Below, piece after piece: positions 51,159 through 60,262 of a stretch of DNA of 64,000 bases. The notes under the pieces are model-generated. The model had not been told where the DNA came from. It was given only the letters and a program-made list of their open reading frames with translations, and ran no database searches. The stretch comes from Pseudoalteromonas rubra. GTDB taxonomy: Bacteria > Pseudomonadota > Gammaproteobacteria > Enterobacterales > Alteromonadaceae. A program made the position numbers and the translations under genes. The stretch is taken from positions 1 through 64,000 of the forward strand of contig NZ_PNCJ01000027.1 in the NCBI RefSeq assembly GCF_005887115.1. Direction: 5' to 3'. How positions within the stretch are numbered: position 1 is the stretch's first letter; every line of letters starts with the position of its first letter.

Positions 51159-52322
51159 TTAAGATCCCCGGGCCTCTTTTGAATAGCTATTGAAGTCTGA
51201 GATGTAATTAGGATCTTTTTCTGACACAACCCCGAACACATGCTCGATGGCGTTATGGATCCCCCAGATATCTATGTACTCAGGCTCACCGTCAGCAAGG
51301 TTATACAGCGCTTTTTCGCGGTTATATCGTGCATTTACCCAGTCAAAACAGAGTGGCTTGCGGTGATGGTAATCGTGCTGAGGTAAGTCGCCCACCAGAA
51401 TGAACAAACGCACAGGCAGATGATAAAACAGTTGCACAAAATACCATTTCAGTTTGCTGATGAAGCCTTTTTCCGGATATTTAGAACCACAAAAGCGTCC
51501 CCACGAAATATCGCTGTAGAAGTAAGGGTCTTCCAGCAGATCTTCTGTGCTCTTAATATTATTTTCGAACCAGGCGTGCTCGCTGCAAATCTCTATGAAG
51601 GCACTGATCTGATATAAGAACACCACAGGCACGATAAAGGCGAAGAACAGAGCGCTGAAGCCACCGGTCAGATAATAAGGTACGGCCAGCAAGGCAGCAA
51701 TGTAGGCGATAGACAGCAGGCTTCGGATGCTGCGCTCAGCGCTGATATTGTAGCCCAGACGGGTAATAAAGAATGACAGGTGGAAGATTGGCGAAAAAAT
51801 ACTGATAAAGAAATTTAGATACAGGTTCTGCTTTTTTGCACCTAAATCTATACCAAATACCGAGAAAAACTGCACAATAGGGTCATACTTAGTCGCAAAG
51901 GTCAATGGACCATGGTGGATCTTACAGTGGTCGACTTTATAGGTCTCATAATCCTGAGTCAGCATTAGCAGCGTCACAAAGTCGCCCAGTAATTTATCAA
52001 ACAGGCCGTTACCACTGAGCCTTTCGTGAACGCTCTGATGGAGAATAACCGCCGCCATTCTGCGCGTAGAAAATACCAGACCAGCCCAGCACAGTAACAT
52101 GATGCCAATGCTCTGACCGGCAACCTGATTGTAAAAGCCGCCAATATAGGAAAGAAAGAAAATTGCCAGCACAAACGCAACGTACAGTGTCCAGTGTAGT
52201 TTAAATAGTGGCTTCTGCCCGGCACATGGCTTGCCGGTAAGCCAGGTGGCGACCGATTTTGGAATAAGAGTACGGTTGTATGACTCTCTGATTAACGCAC
52301 TCTGCTCTTTATTTAGTTTCAT
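51159..52322 (-). CDS. Fatty acid desaturase/hydroxylase-like membrane di-iron protein
   Basis: An integral membrane di-iron enzyme with three His boxes: HQSVHE, HCKIHHG and QHDYHHR. About four hydrophobic helices; 387 residues. A [2Fe-2S] ferredoxin gene 14 bp upstream is its likely electron donor. The substrate (fatty acid, carotenoid or other lipid) cannot be told from sequence. It is last in a same-strand run azlC-azlD-ferredoxin-desaturase. Confidence 0.85.
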   Translation of the reverse strand: MKLNKEQSALIRESYNRTLIPKSVATWLTGKPCAGQKPLFKLHWTLYVAFVLAIFFLSYIGGFYNQVAGQSIGIMLLCWAGLVFSTRRMAAVILHQSVHERLSGNGLFDKLLGDFVTLLMLTQDYETYKVDHCKIHHGPLTFATKYDPIVQFFSVFGIDLGAKKQNLYLNFFISIFSPIFHLSFFITRLGYNISAERSIRSLLSIAYIAALLAVPYYLTGGFSALFFAFIVPVVFLYQISAFIEICSEHAWFENNIKSTEDLLEDPYFYSDISWGRFCGSKYPEKGFISKLKWYFVQLFYHLPVRLFILVGDLPQHDYHHRKPLCFDWVNARYNREKALYNLADGEPEYIDIWGIHNAIEHVFGVVSEKDPNYISDFNSYSKEARGS

Positions 52323-52336
52323 TGTCTTAGTTCACT

Positions 52337-52588
52337 CTACTGAATAATTTCAATGTCTGATCTTGGGTAGCTTTGGCATGCCAGATAACCACCGGCATTG
52401 GGGTTGCTTTCAACTTCACCTGACACCAGGTGATAGCGACACTGGCCACATTCGCCCGAGCCGCAGCTGTATTTGAAATTGATTTCATTGGAGCGCAAGA
52501 TGGTATCCAGGATGGTCTTACTTTCCTTTCCTTGCACCTGTGAATTGTTCACTTTTATCGTGAACTTTTTGCTTCTTTTAAAAAACAT
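52337..52588 (-). CDS. Plant-type [2Fe-2S] ferredoxin
   Basis: An 83-residue ferredoxin with the cluster ligands Cys-x5-Cys-x2-Cys (YSCGSGECGQCRYH) and the distal Cys (YLACQSY). AAGGAG lies before the ATG. The 14-bp spacing to the desaturase gene argues that it delivers electrons to that enzyme. The N terminus is unusually basic (MFFKRSKKF). Confidence 0.9.
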   Translation of the reverse strand: MFFKRSKKFTIKVNNSQVQGKESKTILDTILRSNEINFKYSCGSGECGQCRYHLVSGEVESNPNAGGYLACQSYPRSDIEIIQ

Positions 52589-52641
52589 ACTATCTCCTTT
52601 AGCTTAATGCTGTGTTTTAAAGTGGCTTTAATAAGTTGTTG

Positions 52642-52953
52642 TCAGAGCATGGTTTTTAGAGAAAAGAACACCCCCATACTGGCCAGCACAACGAATAAGG
52701 TATTTTTTACCAGCAGGCTTAATACGACAGCGATAATACCGGCGAGTAAAAAGGGGTTGGTGATGTCCTCGGTCGAGAACGCCACCTCGCCAAATACAAT
52801 GGGTGCCGCCATGGCGGTTAGAATGCAGGGCGCGGTAAAGCTCAAAAAGCGTTGCACTCTCAGGTCGAGTTTGATGGGCAGCTTTTCCATAAAAAAGGCG
52901 TAACGCATGAAAAAGGTGATCAAGGCCATTAACAGGATCAGGTCATAACTCAT
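52642..52953 (-). CDS. AzlD-family branched-chain amino acid transport protein
   Basis: A 103-residue protein with about four hydrophobic helices, matching AzlD (MRYAFFMEKLPIKLDLRVQR, TAPCILTAMAAPIVFG). It is the small partner of an AzlC-type permease encoded 10 bp upstream; together they export branched-chain amino acids or analogues. Confidence 0.88.
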   Translation of the reverse strand: MSYDLILLMALITFFMRYAFFMEKLPIKLDLRVQRFLSFTAPCILTAMAAPIVFGEVAFSTEDITNPFLLAGIIAVVLSLLVKNTLFVVLASMGVFFSLKTML

Positions 52954-52963
52954 TATTGCGCTC

Positions 52964-53674
52964 CTACAGTGCTTCTTTGTCCAGGCTATACCCCACGACC
53001 ATGCCGATTAGTGCGGAGAGCAGCAGGTCATTGGGTACATCGAGTTTGTGAAACAGCACCGCGCAAAACGCCGATACCAGGACTGCGACTAACACGGGGG
53101 ACGATTTTATATTGGGTACCACCATGGCGATAAAGGTTGCGGCAATGGCAAACTCCAGCCCCAGGCTTTCGAGGTTGGGAATGCTGGTGCCGGCCACAAT
53201 GCCCGCCAGCGTAGACAGGTTCCAGATAACATAGAAAGTGGCCCCCGAAATCAGCGCATAATCCAGCGGAAAGCGACCCAGCTCTTTGCGTTTGTTTTCC
53301 GTGACCGCAAACATTTCATCGGTGAGCAAAAAGGCCATAAGCATTTTGTGATGCAGTGGCAGTGCGATGGCACTGTTACGGAAGGTGGCGGAATACAGCA
53401 GATGGCGTGAACTGATCACCGCTGTACTACCCAAAATAGTGGCGATCCCACCGCTGGCACCAACTATGGTTAAAGAGGAAAGTTGTGCCGCACCGGCAAA
53501 CACCAGCAGTGACATTAATTGGGATTGTAAAGGGCTCAGCCCCACTTGTATTGCCAGTGAGCCACATAAAATGCCCCAGGGGATGACGGCAATAGACAGG
53601 GGTAGAATATCAAAAAATGCGGCCAGCCTGAGTGATCTGGCTGGCGGTGTACTCATCGTTCGCTCCGTGCTCAT
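52964..53674 (-). CDS. AzlC-family branched-chain amino acid exporter
   Basis: A 236-residue permease with about seven hydrophobic segments and the AzlC pattern (PLSIAVIPWGILCGSLAIQ, LLVFAGAAQLSSL, HLLYSATFRN). The start could instead be ATG 53656, which has GGAG before it. It pairs with AzlD directly downstream. Confidence 0.88.
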   Translation of the reverse strand: MSTERTMSTPPARSLRLAAFFDILPLSIAVIPWGILCGSLAIQVGLSPLQSQLMSLLVFAGAAQLSSLTIVGASGGIATILGSTAVISSRHLLYSATFRNSAIALPLHHKMLMAFLLTDEMFAVTENKRKELGRFPLDYALISGATFYVIWNLSTLAGIVAGTSIPNLESLGLEFAIAATFIAMVVPNIKSSPVLVAVLVSAFCAVLFHKLDVPNDLLLSALIGMVVGYSLDKEAL

Positions 53675-54019
53675 GGTGTCTACCTAACTTGTTTATGAAT
53701 GTAACAACCTAAGCGGACCACGATCATGACTGAACGGCTTTATTTCGCTGAGGTTGATGATCTTTGCTGTTTTTTTGCGGGAAAATGTACCCTGAATAGA
53801 ACCCGAGTGCAACAATAATTACCCAGAAATAAAACAAAATATTTTCAATGTTGCAATATATTTATTATTGTGTTTTTTGAAGTGTTGTTAGTTTTGTGGT
53901 TTGTAAGAAAAATTTAATTTAAATAAATACTTACAAGTGGTTTGCTGGGGCGTTTATTCGGAGCCTGAGCTGCTTTAAAGGAGGGCCAAGCAAGCTGTTA
54001 TGTTGCCTGGCCAACGGGG
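53675..54019. other. AT-rich intergenic region with a hairpin near its right end
   Basis: It contains the promoter region of the azlC run. GGCCAAGCAA (53984-53993) pairs with TTGCCTGGCC (54003-54012) just past the stop of the gene at 54020, a possible weak terminator. No gene supported. Confidence 0.4.
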
Positions 54020-54340
54020 TTAATAGTCTTGATACAAATAATGGATTTTTTGACTTTTGTCTGGCTCGCAGGAAGGGTAGCCAATTTTGATTATTGTCCC
54101 GGTTGCAGCAGCTGACAGCAGCATGGCAGTATTAATGTCAGCAGCACCATCAGACAGTTCGTAGTACCAGTAGGTGTTACCATTGCTTGCGTCTCTTTTG
54201 CATTCATCTCCTTTCAGTCGAAAGTTAACTCTGGTCTCGGTGGGGTAGATACGTTCAACCATGCCCACTCCTTTTGCCGCCATTGCCGATGGTGCAAGTG
54301 GCAGTAACAGCGAAAGTGCTAATATCAATTTGGTATTCAT
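54020..54340 (-). CDS. Hypothetical small secreted protein (106 aa)
   Basis: A signal peptide (KLILALSLLLPLAPSAMAA) is followed by an 85-residue domain with two Cys (DECKRD and PSCEPD), probably disulfide-bonded. Aromatic-rich strands (YWYYELSDG, IHYLYQDY) suggest a beta-rich fold. Family not recognised. The start is well defined by the signal peptide and AGGACTCC upstream. Confidence 0.75.
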   Translation of the reverse strand: MNTKLILALSLLLPLAPSAMAAKGVGMVERIYPTETRVNFRLKGDECKRDASNGNTYWYYELSDGAADINTAMLLSAAATGTIIKIGYPSCEPDKSQKIHYLYQDY

Positions 54341-54422
54341 TGGGGAGTCCTTTTATCCGGGTAAGTAGGTTGTTACTGTTTTAGCGTGCCGTGTTTTTGT
54401 CGTCAAGTGGGTGCAAACGGTG

Positions 54423-57400
54423 TCATTCGGCTCTTTCGAGGGTGTTTGGGAGGATTATGGTGTAGCGACATCCTTGACCCGCCTCACTGTGGCACTCTAT
54501 GGTGCCTTTGAGCTTTTGAGTGACGATATTAAAGACAATGTGCATCCCAAGTCCGGTGCCACCGTTGCTGCGTCGGGTGGTATAAAACGGCTCGAAGACT
54601 TTGCTGAGGGTATCTTCACTCATGCCTGCACCGTCATCGGACACAATCCAGGTGATCTGATCCTCACTGGCGGTGAGCGAAATGCTGACTGTGCCGGGTT
54701 GGCTGCCCTCATCAAAGCCATGCTTAATGGCATTATCCACCAGGTTTGTCAGGATCTGGGCAATGGCGCCAGGGTAGGTCGATATACTTGCCTCACCGGG
54801 AAAGTCGGTTTGCACTGAGACCTGGGTATGCTTCCATTTAGGGTGCAAACTGGTCAGTACGTCGTTCAGGTAGTCTGGCAGATTAATGGTGCTCAGCTCT
54901 TCAATGGACTGGTCGACAGCCACCTGTTTGAAGTTCTTAACTAACTGAGCCGCACGATTCAGGTTGGATTCGAGCAGTTGCAGGCTTTCTTTCAGCAAAG
55001 CCATAAACTGCTCTAGATTGTCTTTGGTCAGTTTGCCGGAGGCCAGCTTTTGCTCGCATTCCGAGAGCGCCTTGCTGGCATAAGAACCTGCGGTAATGCC
55101 AATGCCCAAAGGCGTATTGATCTCATGAGCAACCCCAGAGACCAGTCGACCAAGTCCCGCCATTTTTTCCTGCTGGACTAACTGTTGTTGGGTTACTTTG
55201 AGGTCTTCATGGGCGGTTTTTAGTTGCGCAAAGGTGCTTTCCAGCTGGGCAACAGAGTCGGCATTGGCCAGTGCGATGGCTGTGTAGTTGGCTATGGTAC
55301 GTAACATCTGTACGTCGTTGTCGCTGAAGGCATGCGGCTGAAAACTTTGCACAGTTAAGCAGCCTATTATCCGGGTATCAATAATCAATGGCAGATAGAC
55401 CAGAGATTCACTCTCGGCGCCGCTGACCGGCGGTGCTATGTGATTAACATAGCGAGTAAGCTCCGATATCTGATTAACCCGGAGCTCCTTTTGATGGGTG
55501 ATACACCATACTGCCGGGCGTTGGGTGTCGGACAGGGCATATTCAAAGGCGGGCAGTGTTTGGCCTTTTTCAATGGCAAGCTGGCAAGAAATTCGCTGAT
55601 TCGGCTCATCGAGGATCCCAACTACAAACACATCTGCAACCATTAACTCATTGACATGTTTATAAACCCGCTCAAGGACGGAAGACAGATCCAAGGTGGA
55701 AGTGATGTCTTTGCCTATAGTACCCAACATAGAAATGTTTTCAGTGCGCGAGTGCACCAGCTCATCGAGTGCGATCTGTTGCTGCGTTAGGTCACGGATC
55801 CGCCACAGGTAGGCCAGATAGAGTAGTACAGCGAGCAGAAGTATACCCGCTATTCGGAACCACAGAGTTTCATACCAGGCTGGTAACTGAGTGACACTCA
55901 GGTTGATCTGGTGTTCACTCCATTGCCCCTTGCGATTGGTGCCTTTGATCCTGAGCTGATACTGCCCGGGTGGCAATCGGGTGTAGGTGATATGGCGTTT
56001 GCTGGCATCCGCCTGGATCCAGTTTTCATCATATCCCGTTAATTGATAGGCATAGCGGTTGCTTTGTGGGGCGGTGTAATCCAGCGCCGCAAATTCGACA
56101 GAGAAACTGCGGGCATCGGGAGGCAGGATTAATTTATCAGTCACGGTAACTGGTTGATTGTTAATGGCAAGTTCACTCATGACCAGTGGAGGCTGGTAAG
56201 TCCAGGGTACCCAGCGTTCAGGGCGCAGTAGCAGGATACCTTTTGTGCCTCCAAATAATAGTGTGCCGTCACGCAACTTAGCGTATGACCCTGTCCACAT
56301 GGTGCCGGTGTCCCAGTCATCGGCGACACCCAGGTCCTCAAATCGGCGGTTGTCTGGGTCCAGCCAGCCGTAGCCATTCCAGATCCGCCCTTGTGCATCT
56401 TCCAGCAGGTTGCCTGCGGTGCCTGTGGGGCGATCCACCAGTTGATCCAGAGACTCGAACTCGGCAAGCCCCTGGTCGTAGCGAACCAGCCTGTCGAGTC
56501 CATGCGGGGTGGCAACAAGAAGCCGTGCCTGGCTATCGACGAGTAAACTGCTGATATAATTGTCTGACAGCGTGTCCGTGGTACCATTTTGAGCGCTGAT
56601 CTCAGTGATGGTTTTTTCTTTTAAATCCAGTGTAAACAAACCATTACGTGTGCCAATCCATAACTGCTGAGGGGCGACGTAGGCCATGGTCAGTACGGAT
56701 TTGCCCTGCAAAATCTCGTGATTGTTAAAGGGGGTCAGTGGCTGTAATTGGCGTGTGCTGATATCCATCAGAGCCAGCCCTTCACCTGTGCCAACCCAGA
56801 GTTGCCCTGTGGGCGTTTCCTGTAATGTGACGACCTGATATCCAGGCAGGCCATCGGCCCTGGTGTAACGCGTAAAGCGCTGAGTTTTCTGGGAGAAATG
56901 GTGTAGCCCTTTATTGGCGGTGCCAACCCAGATGCTGCCATCATAGGTTTGGCGTATCACCCTGGCATAGCCTTCGGCAAGTTTACTTGGGTTGGTAGGA
57001 TCCGGATGGTGGCTGGTTATAACACCCACCTCAGGGTCAATGACATCGATCCCTGTTTGCGCATTTCCGACCCAGATCTCTCCATTATTCAGCTCGGCAA
57101 AACTTCTTACATCCACATGACTGAGTGAATGTGGGTACGATAGACGTCTGACAAAGGTTCTGAACGCGCTGTTATGTGGGTTATGTCGATTGAGCCCATT
57201 GCCCCAGGTGCCTGCCCAGATTAACCCCGATGCATCAACGAGCATAGCCCCCATAGAATCAAGGTTGATGCTGTAGGGGTTGAGCGGGTCGTGACGAATG
57301 TGGCGGATCACGGTGCCATTGTGGGCATTTACCACAGTGATCCCACCTCCGGAGGTACTCAGCCAGATTTCCTTGTCGCTGGGTTGGACAATGCCGTTCA

Positions 57401-58289
57401 CCCAGTGATGACTGAGGCTGTTCGGGTCATTGGGGCGATGGGTAATCCGCGTCACTTCTAAGGAGTCTGGAGAAAAAAAGGCGGCCCCGTGATCTGTGGT
57501 GCCCACCCAGATGGATTGATTGGCCCCCTGAAAGAGACGAAACACATTCTGACCATTGAACGCCGCCTGCGTTTCTCCTTTAAGGGGCTGGTGCCAGTTT
57601 GCCTGCTCCGGGATTTTAACAGCAGGCAAGGTGATGCGGCATAAGCCGGTTTTACTGCCAAGCCAGAGGGTGCCTTTGCCGGTGAGCAAGACGGAGCGCA
57701 GACGCGGTACCTTGAGTACAGTGTCACATCCCTGAATGGTCAGCCGTGTCACGTCACTGGTCCGGGTATCAATATGGTTGAGTCCATTGTCAGTGGCAAC
57801 ATACACATTACCCCGATTGTCACCGGTCAACGACCGAACGGTATTGTGAGACAGGCTTGCTGAGTCAGTGCGGTTATGCTCAAAGCGCTTAAAAGAGTTG
57901 TGCTGCGGGTCGTATACTGAGACGCCGTCTGAAAAAGTCCCTACCCAGACCTTACCATCCCTGGCAGCCCACAGGGAGCGCACAAAATTGCCAGATAAGG
58001 TGGTTATATCATTTGGGGCATGCTGAAACGGCATAAATCGATATCCATCGTGGCGGATCAGGCCAAATTGCGTGCCTATCCAGATAAAGCCCTGGGGATC
58101 CTGTGCCAGAGCCGTGACAACCCCTTTAGGGATCTGTTCGTTGTCGCCTATGGTCTGAAAAATTAACTCACCGAGCTCAAAAAAGGCGGGGTTTGTTTGT
58201 GGTGCAGACGTTGCTGGCCTGGCCGATATCGGGCAGAGATACAGCAGCAGACAAATCAGGGTGAGTTTTGGACAGAGCAAACTATTCAC
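54423..58289 (-). CDS. Two-component sensor histidine kinase with propeller domain, GAF and HATPase
   Basis: A signal peptide (LICLLLYLCPISA) is followed by a periplasmic two-component regulator propeller of repeated blades (about 40-720, repeats such as GFIWIGTQFGL and GLIWAGTWGNGLN). A Y_Y_Y-type domain (about 725-800), one membrane helix (IAGILLLAVLLYLAYLW), a GAF domain (about 850-1000), a His kinase box with His about 1055 (SGVAHEINTPLG) and an HATPase (GTGLGMHIVFNI near the end) complete the chain. 1288 residues. No receiver domain is attached; the response regulator at 59270 is a candidate partner. The ligand is unknown. Confidence 0.9.
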   Translation of the reverse strand: MNSLLCPKLTLICLLLYLCPISARPATSAPQTNPAFFELGELIFQTIGDNEQIPKGVVTALAQDPQGFIWIGTQFGLIRHDGYRFMPFQHAPNDITTLSGNFVRSLWAARDGKVWVGTFSDGVSVYDPQHNSFKRFEHNRTDSASLSHNTVRSLTGDNRGNVYVATDNGLNHIDTRTSDVTRLTIQGCDTVLKVPRLRSVLLTGKGTLWLGSKTGLCRITLPAVKIPEQANWHQPLKGETQAAFNGQNVFRLFQGANQSIWVGTTDHGAAFFSPDSLEVTRITHRPNDPNSLSHHWVNGIVQPSDKEIWLSTSGGGITVVNAHNGTVIRHIRHDPLNPYSINLDSMGAMLVDASGLIWAGTWGNGLNRHNPHNSAFRTFVRRLSYPHSLSHVDVRSFAELNNGEIWVGNAQTGIDVIDPEVGVITSHHPDPTNPSKLAEGYARVIRQTYDGSIWVGTANKGLHHFSQKTQRFTRYTRADGLPGYQVVTLQETPTGQLWVGTGEGLALMDISTRQLQPLTPFNNHEILQGKSVLTMAYVAPQQLWIGTRNGLFTLDLKEKTITEISAQNGTTDTLSDNYISSLLVDSQARLLVATPHGLDRLVRYDQGLAEFESLDQLVDRPTGTAGNLLEDAQGRIWNGYGWLDPDNRRFEDLGVADDWDTGTMWTGSYAKLRDGTLLFGGTKGILLLRPERWVPWTYQPPLVMSELAINNQPVTVTDKLILPPDARSFSVEFAALDYTAPQSNRYAYQLTGYDENWIQADASKRHITYTRLPPGQYQLRIKGTNRKGQWSEHQINLSVTQLPAWYETLWFRIAGILLLAVLLYLAYLWRIRDLTQQQIALDELVHSRTENISMLGTIGKDITSTLDLSSVLERVYKHVNELMVADVFVVGILDEPNQRISCQLAIEKGQTLPAFEYALSDTQRPAVWCITHQKELRVNQISELTRYVNHIAPPVSGAESESLVYLPLIIDTRIIGCLTVQSFQPHAFSDNDVQMLRTIANYTAIALANADSVAQLESTFAQLKTAHEDLKVTQQQLVQQEKMAGLGRLVSGVAHEINTPLGIGITAGSYASKALSECEQKLASGKLTKDNLEQFMALLKESLQLLESNLNRAAQLVKNFKQVAVDQSIEELSTINLPDYLNDVLTSLHPKWKHTQVSVQTDFPGEASISTYPGAIAQILTNLVDNAIKHGFDEGSQPGTVSISLTASEDQITWIVSDDGAGMSEDTLSKVFEPFYTTRRSNGGTGLGMHIVFNIVTQKLKGTIECHSEAGQGCRYTIILPNTLERAE

Positions 58290-58399
58290 TTACATTCCTC
58301 AGTCGCAACCTCTTAAGGTGATACCAATCAGCTGTTATCCAGTATAGATGAGCTGTCTGTGGTTGCACGAATGTGACCGGTTTCATGATGCGGTTCTGG

Positions 58400-59170
58400 T
58401 TACTCAGATTTAGTGTGTTTAATGGCTTCAAGATAGCGACTTTCCACGAAGTTCTTCTCTTTACTGAGATGTTTTAGCTTTTGTCGGGTTTGGTCTAGCT
58501 CCGCTTTCAGGGCTGCAACTTCGGCACTGCTGTTGTCTCCTTCATGTTCGACCGACAACTGATCTATCAGCTGATTTTGTTCCTCGATTTGCCGTTTGTA
58601 CTGATTCAGTAAAGTTTGGGTTTGCTGGTCACTCATTACATTGGCGGATGAGCCTGTTTTGTCCTGTTTAAGCTGTTCCAGCTCTTCCTGTAACTGAGTA
58701 TTTGCCTGGCGCAGAGTGTCGGCGGACTGGAATTGATGTTCCAGTTTGGAGCTGACATGGCGCAGTTTTTTACCGCTGTTATCCAGTTCACCTTTCAGTC
58801 GCTTGATGAGCTTATGAGAGCGGATGAGCTTTTTGTTCAGCTCATTAATTGACCCCTGCTCTTCTTTGGTAATGTGATCCGCAGTTGATGCACGGATCTG
58901 GGAGAGCTGATTTTCGAGCGTCATTTGCACCTGTAAAAGTTCCGCAATGGTTTTGCTGTGCTGCTGAGTAAACTGGCTGGCCCGGGTCACTGATTCGCGG
59001 CATTGTGCAAGCAGTTCGTCGTTGTCTGGCGAGGCTTGTTTGTGGTTTAAAAAAGTCCCGGCAAACTGGCGAAACTCTCTTAAAATCAATAGTAAAATAT
59101 AGAACCAGGCAGCCAGGATCAGCAGCCCGACATTCAGCGCTACGTATTGGTAAACTTCGAGAGGAACCAT
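58400..59170 (-). CDS. Hypothetical membrane-anchored coiled-coil protein
   Basis: One membrane helix near the N terminus (LNVGLLILAAWFYILLLIL) is followed by about 210 residues of heptad-like Leu/Gln/Glu-rich coiled coil ending in KLKHLSKEKNFVESRYLEAI. ATG 59170 is chosen; a TTG at 59200 also lies in frame and neither has a clear ribosome binding site. It sits between the sensor kinase and a response regulator gene. Scaffold or polar organiser roles are possible; no family recognised. Confidence 0.68.
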   Translation of the reverse strand: MVPLEVYQYVALNVGLLILAAWFYILLLILREFRQFAGTFLNHKQASPDNDELLAQCRESVTRASQFTQQHSKTIAELLQVQMTLENQLSQIRASTADHITKEEQGSINELNKKLIRSHKLIKRLKGELDNSGKKLRHVSSKLEHQFQSADTLRQANTQLQEELEQLKQDKTGSSANVMSDQQTQTLLNQYKRQIEEQNQLIDQLSVEHEGDNSSAEVAALKAELDQTRQKLKHLSKEKNFVESRYLEAIKHTKSE

Positions 59171-59269
59171 AAGCTGTGATACGCCGCTTTTGTTTATCAA
59201 TGAGATAAGTTTAGTTTTCGTTGAAAATTCTGCCTATACTTAACAAGAATAATTGCGTTAGGGTAAAGA

Positions 59270-60169
59270 GTGAAAGTTCTGATCGTTGACGATAGCCATG
59301 CGACCTGCGAAATCATCCGGCGTGCTTTACAACAGTTTGAATACCGAAAGCTGTTTTTGCGCTGTGCCAGCCGTGTGGATGATGCATTGGAGCAGATTGA
59401 TAGCTGGCAGCCGCAGATCATCCTGACTGACTGGCATATGCCGGACAAAACAGGCATCGAGCTGCTTGAAACTCTGCGCGTCAGTCACCCAGAGCTGCCG
59501 GTAGCGATGATATCTACAGTCGATGACGCCGCACAGATAGAATATGCCAACTCTTTGGGTTGCGCGTTTTTTTTGTCCAAACCTTTTAGTGACGATGCAC
59601 TGCGCAGCGCGATTATGCCACTGGTGCTTGAACTAGAGGCCAATGAAGTGATCGCTGAGGATGAGGCGGTGCCACTCAGAGAAGAGCTGGCACTACCTAA
59701 AACCGATATGCTGGAGCGCCTGATGCAGAAAAACATCAGCGACTCACTGATCTTAAAACCCATCAAGGCTCAACAGCTGGATGAAAGCAAAGTTCCTTGT
59801 GTCATGGTGGTGTATGCAGAGCGTGGCAGCCAGAAACCCAGAGTGATAGGGGTACTGGATGTCTACGCAGCCTGTGTGCTTGCCAGTAGTTTGCAAGTGA
59901 TCCCGCAAGAGGAAGCACACAATGCCATTCATTTAAATCAGGTGAATCCGGAAATTATGACGGCCTGTAAAGAGGCATTGTCTAAAACGGCCTATGCATT
60001 TTTGGATAAACAAAGCAAAATGAGCCTGTTTGTCCGAAGTTGTACTTTTTTGTATCAGCGCCACCCTAAGCTAGAGCGTTTGTATCAGTACCCACTCGAT
60101 AGTCGCCTGGACTTAAGCTGTGAGCGCGAGGGCATGGCTCAGGGAAAAATGCTGATTGTCGGGGTTTAA
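59270..60169 (+). CDS. Response regulator with uncharacterised C-terminal domain
   Basis: A receiver domain occupies residues 1-120: acidic pair in LIVDDSHA, phospho-acceptor Asp in IILTDWHMPD (about 54), Thr/Ser in ISTVDDA and Lys in FFLSKPF. The remaining about 170 residues do not match an obvious output domain (VPCVMVVYAERGSQ, VLDVYAACVLASSLQ, FLYQRHPKLERLYQ). The GTG start follows TAAAGAG. Candidate partner of the propeller kinase encoded across the coiled-coil gene. Confidence 0.85.
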   Translation: MKVLIVDDSHATCEIIRRALQQFEYRKLFLRCASRVDDALEQIDSWQPQIILTDWHMPDKTGIELLETLRVSHPELPVAMISTVDDAAQIEYANSLGCAFFLSKPFSDDALRSAIMPLVLELEANEVIAEDEAVPLREELALPKTDMLERLMQKNISDSLILKPIKAQQLDESKVPCVMVVYAERGSQKPRVIGVLDVYAACVLASSLQVIPQEEAHNAIHLNQVNPEIMTACKEALSKTAYAFLDKQSKMSLFVRSCTFLYQRHPKLERLYQYPLDSRLDLSCEREGMAQGKMLIVGV

Positions 60170-60262
60170 TGCCTGGGTGAATCAATTCGCAACCATGAAC
60201 GTGGGCTGGTTTGCTCTGGTTCTATCGCAAAGCAACGGAATAACCTATTGTCCGCAGGAGGG

